A stretch of 10,974 nucleotides of DNA from Candidatus Helarchaeota archaeon (GTDB taxonomy: Archaea; Asgardarchaeota; Lokiarchaeia; Helarchaeales; HEL-GB-A), in the NCBI GenBank assembly GCA_013375405.1, contig JABXJU010000141.1:1-10974 (forward strand), given 5' to 3'. Below the pieces are notes generated by a model, which was not told the origin of the DNA, ran no database searches, and worked only from the letters and a program-made list of their open reading frames with translations. Every line of letters begins with the position of its first letter. Position 1 is the first letter of the stretch. This document shows, in pieces, positions 6,058 through 10,974 of the stretch. The position numbers were made by a program, and so were the translations under genes.

Positions 6058-7812
6058 ATGGGTACGAAAACATTTGGATATATTGGGAACCTATTGGAAA
6101 TTGATTTAACCGAATCAAAAGTCAGCAATAAAGCTATTTCAGAAGATTTGAAACCGTTTCTGGGCGGGTTGGGATTTGGAACCAAATTGCTCTATGATTT
6201 ATTGCCAAAAAATACCGATCCCCTTTCCCCTGCAAACATACTCATGTTTATGACAGGACCTATGACGGGCGCAGGCGCAATTATGACGGGACGGCATGCA
6301 GCCATTGCAAAATCACCCCTGACGGGTATTTTCGGTTACGCAATGTGCGGTGGATTTTTTGGATGGCAGTTGAAAAAAGCAGGATTCGACGGAATAATCA
6401 TCAAAGGGAAAGCAGAAAAACCTACCTCTATTATAATTCAAGATGGAAGTACTGAGCTTCGCGATGCGAGCTCTCTCTGGGGAAAAGGCTGCCACGCTAT
6501 GGGAAAAATTTTAGATGAGGAATTTAAAAAAACGTATTATGTTGGGATTGGCCCTGCTGGAGAAAATCAAGTCAAAATTGCGAGTATTGTAGATAAGGAC
6601 GAACGGATTCATGCGCGTACTGGCTTAGGAGCAGTTATGGGATCAAAAAGTTTGAAGGTAATCGTCGCACAGGGTACTGGGGAAATTCCAACGGCCGACC
6701 CTGACGCTGTGAAAACTCTCAATCAAGCTGTAATCGAAGAAACCAAAACGAACTTTATGAAAAAAGTATTAGTTGATAATTATCGCAAATTTGGCACTTC
6801 AGCTATGTTTGGCTTTGCTGCAATTGGATATAATTTGGGGATTAAAAATTGGGAGCTGCGGACTTGGACCGATTATCCCTCAATTTCTGGGCAGAAGTTG
6901 AATAAAGAATTTGTTACGAAGAACTATCATTGCTATATGTGTATAATTGGGTGTGGAAGAAGAGTTGGAGACCGAAAAGGTCCGGAATATGAAACACTCG
7001 GCGCCTTGGGCAGTATGTGTCTAAATACAAACTTAGAATCTATCGTGGAAATGAATAAATTATGTGATGATTTTGGCATGGATACAATTGCAGTGGGCGG
7101 AATAATTGCTTATTTAATGGAATGCTCTGAAAAAGGCTTGATCGACAAGAAGATTGAGTGGGGCGATTCTGAGAAAATGATTCAACTCATTAAAAATATT
7201 GCAATGAAAACAACTGAATTAGCAGTAATTGTAGGGCAAGGCACGAAAAAAGCAGCTGAACACATCCCAAAAAGCTCCGATTATGCTATGAATGTAAAAG
7301 GTATGGAAATGCCAATGCATGACCCTCGGAGTGATATGGATTTATTCTACGCAACAGCCAGTCGAGGGGCAGATCATCTACAAGGCGTGGCACTCACAAA
7401 ATTTCTCGGAATTCCTGAATTTAAGTTAAGTATGCTAACTTCAAAAGAGAAATTCTGTAAAATCTCACAGGACTACAACGCAACTCTCGATTCGCTCTGT
7501 ATGTGTAAATTCGGTGTCGTTCCTCAAGGGCCAATCACGGTAACACAAATCCTGCAACAATACAACAACGTAACTGGCACTGAATTGAGCCCAGAGCACT
7601 TACTCACAATCGGAGAACGCATTTTCAATCTTCAACGTCTGTTCAATCTACGTGAAGCCAATTTGACGCCGGAAGATGATACGGTTAAACCTCGCTTTCT
7701 GGAAAAAAATCCGAATTTAGCCAAGGAGGTCCGCCGTTACTATCGCGCACGGCAATGGGATCGGAATGGCGTTCCAAAACCGGAGATCCTGAAGCAATTA
7801 GGGTTGGATTAA
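6058..7812 (+). CDS. aor: Tungsten-dependent aldehyde:ferredoxin oxidoreductase (AOR family)
   Basis: Oxidises an aldehyde to its acid and passes electrons through a 4Fe-4S cluster to ferredoxin, using a tungsten bis-pterin cofactor, in the cytoplasm. Its 584 residues compare with about 605 for Pyrococcus AOR. The N-terminal domain shows TGRHAAIAKSPLTG (77-90), GPAGEN (165-170) and RTGLGAVMGSKSLK (187-200). The cluster ligands are C292, C295 and C299 in HCYMCIIGC, plus a distal cysteine in DSLCMCKF, probably C483. The cofactor-region motifs PEYET (309-313), MDTIAVGG (341-348) and RGADH with H440 are also present. It starts 21 bases after the extended SDR stop, with AGGT a few bases before the ATG, so it is the second gene of that operon. 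Parts of a second AOR copy lie at 8846-9158. The AOR family is certain; whether it prefers short aldehydes, formaldehyde, glyceraldehyde 3-phosphate or aromatic acids cannot be told. Confidence 0.96.
   Translation: MGTKTFGYIGNLLEIDLTESKVSNKAISEDLKPFLGGLGFGTKLLYDLLPKNTDPLSPANILMFMTGPMTGAGAIMTGRHAAIAKSPLTGIFGYAMCGGFFGWQLKKAGFDGIIIKGKAEKPTSIIIQDGSTELRDASSLWGKGCHAMGKILDEEFKKTYYVGIGPAGENQVKIASIVDKDERIHARTGLGAVMGSKSLKVIVAQGTGEIPTADPDAVKTLNQAVIEETKTNFMKKVLVDNYRKFGTSAMFGFAAIGYNLGIKNWELRTWTDYPSISGQKLNKEFVTKNYHCYMCIIGCGRRVGDRKGPEYETLGALGSMCLNTNLESIVEMNKLCDDFGMDTIAVGGIIAYLMECSEKGLIDKKIEWGDSEKMIQLIKNIAMKTTELAVIVGQGTKKAAEHIPKSSDYAMNVKGMEMPMHDPRSDMDLFYATASRGADHLQGVALTKFLGIPEFKLSMLTSKEKFCKISQDYNATLDSLCMCKFGVVPQGPITVTQILQQYNNVTGTELSPEHLLTIGERIFNLQRLFNLREANLTPEDDTVKPRFLEKNPNLAKEVRRYYRARQWDRNGVPKPEILKQLGLD
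7118..7136 (+). repeat. 19-bp repeat, copy 2 (inside AOR)
   Basis: Identical to 6024-6042 and 8867-8885. Here it encodes part of MECSEKG (AOR residues 354-360). Confidence 0.7.
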
Positions 7813-7846
7813 ACAGCTTAATTCCATGTATCCCAATAAAGATTTC

Positions 7847-7870
7847 GTTCTTTTTATTTTCCTTCTTCTT
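7847..7870 (+). terminator. T-rich terminator after the SDR-AOR operon
   Basis: A pyrimidine tract of Ts broken by a few Cs begins 35 bases after the AOR stop, with no stable hairpin. This is the usual look of archaeal termination. Confidence 0.45.
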
Positions 7871-7877
7871 ATCTAAA

Positions 7878-7963
7878 AATATAAATAATCAAAATCACAA
7901 ATTCTTCAATCAGTTTATACGAATTGTGTAAGTTGTCAGTTTTTTTCTGACATGATTTAGGAG
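7878..7963 (+). promoter_or_regulatory. Candidate promoter, stem-loop and SD of the 243-residue gene
   Basis: A TATA-like AATATAAATA lies at 7878-7887. A perfect inverted repeat TGTCAG-N7-CTGACA with an all-T loop lies at 7934-7952. The SD AGGAG at 7959-7963 is 14 bases before the ATG at 7978, which is longer than usual. The stem would end 6 bases before the SD and could act as an RNA hairpin affecting translation or as a DNA operator. Both roles are inference. Confidence 0.35.
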
Positions 7964-7977
7964 AAAGTGAGAAAAAA

Positions 7978-8709
7978 ATGAAAGAAACTAAAGGGTTAAA
8001 CAATCGAATTTATGGATATCTCACAGATCCGAAAAAAGTAAAATGGTTTACCGTTGCGGGTTTTCTTGTATTTGGGTTGACGATAGCAATCGGATATCTG
8101 ATTGCCCAATTTGACCCTGCCGGACCTGGAGGAGATCTTGCGGGATTTAACTTTATTGACGATTATATTAGCAATATGGGTTCTATCAGATATACGCCTT
8201 TTCCATATCTGTTAGATGCTGGATGTATAACAACATCATTGCTACTAATTCCAATGGTATTTTATTTAGAGAAATTACTGGCGCCACTCCCAGAAACTGC
8301 TGAAGAATTAAAAAATTGTTCTCGAATGAAATTACGTCTAGGGAGTATAGGATTTGTTTGGTCTATCATTGGACTTGTTGGAATGTTTGGTGTAGGATTA
8401 TTTTCCGAGGATTTAGGTATTATCTTATACCCATATATTGGCGAGGATTTACATTGGATTTTTACCATAGTCATATTTGGTGGATTAGCCATGGCTGGTT
8501 TCTTTTACGGGATTCTAATTGCTTCTTACGATACAATACTCCCAAAATGGTTGGGGTTATACATGATATTTGTTCCGTCAATTTGTACTGTGATTCTGTT
8601 TTCGACAGGATTTGTTCCTATCGCCGAATGGACGACCCAAATGTCAATAATTACGTTTCTAGCGATTGGCGGGTTGTATGTATTGAAGTATATAAACAAT
8701 TTAGAATAG
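7978..8709 (+). CDS. Six-helix membrane protein, DUF998-like
   Basis: Integral membrane protein of 243 residues with hydrophobic helices at about 24-44, 77-98, 119-143, 159-183, 190-211 and 217-236. After helix 1 comes DDYISNMGS (61-69), which resembles the D/E-x-x-S-x-L/M-G pattern of DUF998 proteins. GLFSED (140-145) followed by H159 at the start of a helix also fits that family. DUF998 has no established biochemical role. The gene has its own SD and TATA-like box and lies 165 bases after AOR, so it is probably transcribed separately. It is flanked by intact AOR on the left and by remnants of the 354-residue gene and of AOR on the right. The coding call is strong, the family call moderate. 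Confidence 0.85.
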   Translation: MKETKGLNNRIYGYLTDPKKVKWFTVAGFLVFGLTIAIGYLIAQFDPAGPGGDLAGFNFIDDYISNMGSIRYTPFPYLLDAGCITTSLLLIPMVFYLEKLLAPLPETAEELKNCSRMKLRLGSIGFVWSIIGLVGMFGVGLFSEDLGIILYPYIGEDLHWIFTIVIFGGLAMAGFFYGILIASYDTILPKWLGLYMIFVPSICTVILFSTGFVPIAEWTTQMSIITFLAIGGLYVLKYINNLE

Positions 8710-8743
8710 GCTTTTTCCCGAATTTATCATATGTTTTTTCAAA

Positions 8744-8845
8744 CTAGGTATTTTTCTTCGTAAAAATTCTGGCACCAAAATTAGAATGTACTGCATGGAC
8801 CCCAATTACGATAGAACTAATGATTGTAATGAGTATCATTTGCGG
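8744..8845 (-). pseudogene. C-terminal remnant of a second copy of the 354-residue transglutaminase-like membrane protein
   Basis: The minus strand from 8845 reads PQMILITIISSIVIGVHAV and then HSNFGAR before ending with IFTKKNT and a stop at 8744-8746. This matches the last helix and tail of the gene at 9203-10267, where PQITLLTMLITVAVAAQAV is followed by HSNLGAR. About 34 codons remain. The match ends sharply at 8845, where AOR-like sequence on the plus strand begins. The junction has a short GCGG in common with both parents, consistent with a microhomology deletion. There is no start, so it cannot be functional. Confidence 0.8.
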
Positions 8846-9158
8846 ACGGGATAATTGCCTATTTAATGGAATGCTCTGAAAAAGGCTTGATCAACAAAAA
8901 GATTGAGTAACACAAATCCTGCAACAATACAAGAACATAACTGGCATTGAATTGAGCCCAGCGCACTTACTCGAAATTGGAGAACGGATCTTTGACTTAC
9001 AACGACTCTTTAATTTACGCGAAGCAAATCTAATCCCGGAGGATGATACTGTTCAGCCTCGTTTTCTTGAAAAAAACCCTAATTTAGCAAAAGAAGTTCG
9101 CCGCTATTATCGCGCACGGCAATGGGATCGAAATGGAGTTCCAAGTATAAAAAATTAA
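8846..9158 (+). pseudogene. Remnant of a second AOR gene with a 382-bp internal deletion
   Basis: Two pieces of an AOR gene are joined. Piece 1 (8851-8907) encodes IIAYLMECSEKGLINKKIE, matching AOR residues 349-367 (DNA 7102-7158). Piece 2 (8908-9144) matches AOR residues 495-573 (DNA 7541 on). The joint skips 382 bp of the parent with a possible 2-base GT overlap and shifts the frame, giving TAA at 8908 in the first frame and TGA at 8904 in the second. Piece 2 keeps LQRLFNLREAN, RRYYRARQWDRNGVP and others with 8 replacements in 79 residues. Its end is altered to SIKN and a stop at 9156-9158, losing the last 11 residues of AOR. It lacks the pterin and three-cysteine regions, so it is not an AOR. 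Translation from TTG at 8952 of a 68-residue tail is possible but unsupported by any SD. Confidence 0.9.
8867..8885 (+). repeat. 19-bp repeat, copy 3 (inside the AOR remnant)
   Basis: Identical to 6024-6042 and 7118-7136. Its presence here is explained by descent from the AOR gene. Confidence 0.7.
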
Positions 9159-9193
9159 GATTGGAATTCCGACAAACAGAAAGAATTTCTTTC
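9148..9193. terminator. Possible two-way terminator between the AOR remnant and the 354-residue gene
   Basis: GAAAGAA-T-TTCTTTC at 9179-9193 is a 7-bp inverted repeat with a 1-base centre. An A-rich stretch at about 9149-9154 gives a T-run on the minus strand, downstream of the 354-residue gene. The two could end transcription of that gene. The stem is AT-rich and weak. Confidence 0.25.
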
Positions 9194-9202
9194 AATTGAG
9201 CA

Positions 9203-10267
9203 TTATTTTGTCCCTTCATGTGAGAGAGAGAGCCTTGCACCCAAATTGGAATGTACCGCTTGGGCAGCTACAGCGACTGTGATTAACATCGTGAGGAGAG
9301 TTATCTGCGGTACAAACACACTCAATCCAAAAGCGACCAAGAATCCAAGTATTAAGATCAAACTACAGAAAATTGCATTTTTCAAGTAATGTTTTTTAGA
9401 TTTCCAAGCAGTGCTCTTAATACCGAGGGTCATCAAGAACCCAACTCCAACGAGGATTGGCGCAAGCAGAATTTGTACAATTCTTGAAGAAAATAGTTCC
9501 ATAATCTTATCGTAAAACGGCAATCCAAAAACAATATCGCCGAGACGTTGAAAAATATTCATTGGATAAAAAACTTCTTCATGATTGAAAATAATCTCTG
9601 GGTCCGTCCAGTTCAAGCGGTAATAATAATGTGGATCAGTCCTGCCTGGTCCGAAATAAACAACTGTATACCAATGAAAGGGAGCTTCGCAACAATAGGC
9701 ATTATAGCCCATATAGATGAAAAATGAAACCATCACGATTGTCCTTGAATGGCAATCACCACGCCCTTTTTCAATAGCTTCATGTGCTGAGGAAACATAG
9801 TCGATTACCCCATAAACCTCTGGAATATAATAGTATTCAATCACATCCTCGATAATATAATCAGTCATTAACTGAAGTCGCGAATCATTATCAAGCGAAT
9901 AAAATACACTCTCATTTACCCCATAAGTTGAGTTCAAATAATCCCACATAGCCAGAGTATTATTTAATCCCTGCACTAGAGGGTCATTCGGTTGGACGAC
10001 TCTTGAAGTATCTATATGTCGGACAATCTGGCGAGGCCAGTAGACCGGATTTGAAATCATCAATAAAAGAAATAATATCATCGCAATAGACAATTTACTC
10101 AGACCAGCCCAAATTTTCTTTTTAGAGAATCGCAGACAAGAAAAACCCAATAGAAGAACGATAAGAAATAGACCCGCAATGAACGCATAAAAGATTACAA
10201 TTAGGAAAATATAGAACGATAAAAGAGGAATTCCAACAAAAATAAAAATTTTCTTCCAATTAACCAT
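9203..10267 (-). CDS. Membrane protein with an outside transglutaminase-like (papain-fold) domain
   Basis: The 354-residue protein has N-terminal helices at about 7-27 and 28-45 and a third at 58-72. A soluble region of about 190 residues (73-260) follows, then three C-terminal helices at about 262-282, 297-318 and 320-338. The soluble region carries a transglutaminase-core pattern: GRGDCHSRT with C172, FHWYTVVYF with H198, and NWTDP with D222, which form a likely Cys-His-Asp triad. Such domains act as proteases, amidases or cross-linking enzymes, and some are inactive. Five N-x-S/T sequons (N102, N112, N118, N127, N219) support an outside position. The ATG at 10265-10267 has a GGGAT-type SD about 8 bases before it, and a TATA-like AATTTAAA lies at 10323-10330 on the plus strand. 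It points toward the AOR remnant and away from ACS2. A tail-only second copy lies at 8744-8845. The substrate is unknown. Confidence 0.88.
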   Translation of the reverse strand: MVNWKKIFIFVGIPLLSFYIFLIVIFYAFIAGLFLIVLLLGFSCLRFSKKKIWAGLSKLSIAMILFLLLMISNPVYWPRQIVRHIDTSRVVQPNDPLVQGLNNTLAMWDYLNSTYGVNESVFYSLDNDSRLQLMTDYIIEDVIEYYYIPEVYGVIDYVSSAHEAIEKGRGDCHSRTIVMVSFFIYMGYNAYCCEAPFHWYTVVYFGPGRTDPHYYYRLNWTDPEIIFNHEEVFYPMNIFQRLGDIVFGLPFYDKIMELFSSRIVQILLAPILVGVGFLMTLGIKSTAWKSKKHYLKNAIFCSLILILGFLVAFGLSVFVPQITLLTMLITVAVAAQAVHSNLGARLSLSHEGTK

Positions 10268-10397
10268 AATAATCCCTTGGAATCCTATTTTATGATAAGC
10301 TTGATAGAAGAATCACTAAACAAATTTAAAAATCTATTCTCATTTTCTCTATCTCATTCTTGGAAAGGCATTCAACAAAATCTTAAAATCGAATTTT

Positions 10398-10441
10398 TTG
10401 TACAATTTATGTACAATAGTTATTCGTAAAATAAAATGGAG
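10398..10441 (+). promoter_or_regulatory. Candidate operator and SD of the second acyl-CoA ligase
   Basis: TTGTACA-ATTTA-TGTACAA at 10398-10416 is a perfect 7-bp inverted repeat with a 5-base AT spacer that itself looks like a TATA core. The SD GGAG at 10438-10441 lies 8 bases before a TTG start. A dimeric repressor on the palindrome would cover the promoter. The remaining part of 10268-10449 is the AT-rich divergent promoter region shared with the 354-residue gene, with nothing else visible. Confidence 0.45.
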
Positions 10442-10449
10442 TTGGTATC

Positions 10450-10974
10450 TTGGGCAAATCACCTTTTAAGAAGATGTTTGATATCAAAGCAGACAATTAT
10501 CCAAAAGACCGAATTGCGGTAGTTCATGGAAAAACCAAGCGCAACTGGAAAGAAGAAAAAGAACGAATTAATAGATTATGCTATTCTTTAAAAAAGAAAT
10601 TAAAAGTTAAGAAGGGAGATCATGTTGCAGTTCTATTCCATAATAGGCCAGAGTTCCTCGAATCGAACTTAGCTGTACAAGCAATTGGAGCGATACCAGT
10701 ACCAATTAATTATCGTTATGTTAAATCAGAGCTCGAGTTTTTATTAAACAATTCTGACGCTATCGGATTGATTTTTGAAGGGGAATTGCTAGATTTAGTG
10801 TTAAAAACGAAGCCAGATGCCCCTAACGTTCGATTCTATATCGGAACCAGCGATCCAGACCACCCTTTACCAGACGGAATATATGATTATGAGACGTTGA
10901 TCCAACAAGGAAAGAATAAGAAGACGAAAGCAAAAGTTGAGTGGGATGATACGTGTGTTATAATTTATACGGGT
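10450..10974 (+). CDS. Second AMP-forming acyl-CoA ligase (ANL superfamily), ACS2, C-terminal part beyond window
   Basis: Open for 175 codons to the window edge. The N-terminal part shows typical ANL features: a start region around DNYPKDRIAVVHG, then KGDHVAVLFHNRPEFLES, then AIGAIPVPINYRYVKSEL, and DDTCVIIYTG at the very end, which is the beginning of the ATP-binding loop (usually followed by GTTG-x-PKG). The adenylation and catalytic lysine motifs lie beyond the window. I chose TTG at 10450 because GGAG lies 8 bases before it; the first ATG in frame is at 10474 and has no SD. It differs clearly from ACS1 in sequence and lacks the N-terminal stretch MEFKLLESPF, so it is an older paralogue and not a recent copy. 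It is divergent from the 354-residue gene. The substrate is unknown. Confidence 0.9.
   Translation, partial: MGKSPFKKMFDIKADNYPKDRIAVVHGKTKRNWKEEKERINRLCYSLKKKLKVKKGDHVAVLFHNRPEFLESNLAVQAIGAIPVPINYRYVKSELEFLLNNSDAIGLIFEGELLDLVLKTKPDAPNVRFYIGTSDPDHPLPDGIYDYETLIQQGKNKKTKAKVEWDDTCVIIYTG

Noticed and set aside
5796..6185. A 129-codon minus-strand open frame across the SDR-AOR junction
   Set aside because: It is antisense to two well-supported genes, has no SD, and its product shows no motif.
8316..8747. A 143-codon plus-strand open frame overlapping the 243-residue membrane protein
   Set aside because: It overlaps a gene with clear helices, an SD and family-like motifs, and its own translation is a mix of Cys, Arg and Trp residues with no SD or domain.
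8952..9158. A 68-codon frame that could be called a small gene
   Set aside because: It is simply the C-terminal part of AOR in a broken copy. Its only start is a TTG inside AOR-like sequence with no SD, so it is listed as a pseudogene.
1..10974. CRISPR array, tRNA, rRNA, transposase or defence-system genes
   Set aside because: No regularly spaced repeats, cloverleaf-like or rRNA-like sequence, or DDE or integrase motifs were seen on either strand.

Overview
The window looks like a stretch of an AT-rich archaeal genome from an anaerobe. The evidence is a tungsten-type aldehyde:ferredoxin oxidoreductase (AOR), Shine-Dalgarno sequences of the GGAG and GGTGAT kind, TATA-like boxes before genes, T-rich tracts instead of hairpin terminators, and membrane proteins whose outside domains are rich in N-x-S/T sequons. 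An Asgard (Lokiarchaeia-like) source is plausible but is inference; no taxonomic marker gene is present.

Layout, left to right. (1) 1-750, minus: classical short-chain dehydrogenase, cut by the window edge, with a 51-bp tandem duplication over its start codon. (2) 959-2566, plus: complete AMP-forming acyl-CoA synthetase (ACS1). (3) 2704-4629, plus: 641-residue membrane-anchored protein with a large, unrecognised outside domain. (4) 4650-4730: a broken copy of the last 24 codons of ACS1, with its 3' flank. (5) 4882-6036 and 6058-7812, plus: a two-gene operon of an extended SDR (epimerase-like) and AOR. (6) 7978-8709, plus: a six-helix DUF998-like membrane protein. (7) 8744-9158: a graveyard with the tail of a copy of the 354-residue gene (minus) fused to two pieces of a second AOR gene (plus). 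(8) 9203-10267, minus: membrane protein with an outside transglutaminase-like domain. (9) 10450-10974, plus: the start of a second AMP-forming ligase (ACS2), cut by the window edge just as its ATP-binding loop begins.

The enzymes fit a route in which an alcohol or hydroxy compound is oxidised by SDRs, the aldehyde is oxidised to an acid by AOR with reduction of ferredoxin, and the acid is activated to an acyl-CoA by ACS1 or ACS2. The substrates cannot be read from the sequence.

The most unusual feature is structural. Twice in 11 kb a complete metabolic gene is followed by a membrane-protein gene and then by a broken copy of the 3' end of that same metabolic gene (ACS1 / 641-aa gene / ACS tail; AOR / 243-aa gene / AOR tail). 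The second case also holds a tail of the 354-aa gene, so an ancestral order AOR, 354-aa gene, AOR, 354-aa gene can be reconstructed. The AOR remnant has many silent but few amino-acid differences from the intact gene, so it was under selection as a protein for a long time before it broke. No transposase, integrase, tRNA, rRNA or CRISPR array was seen.
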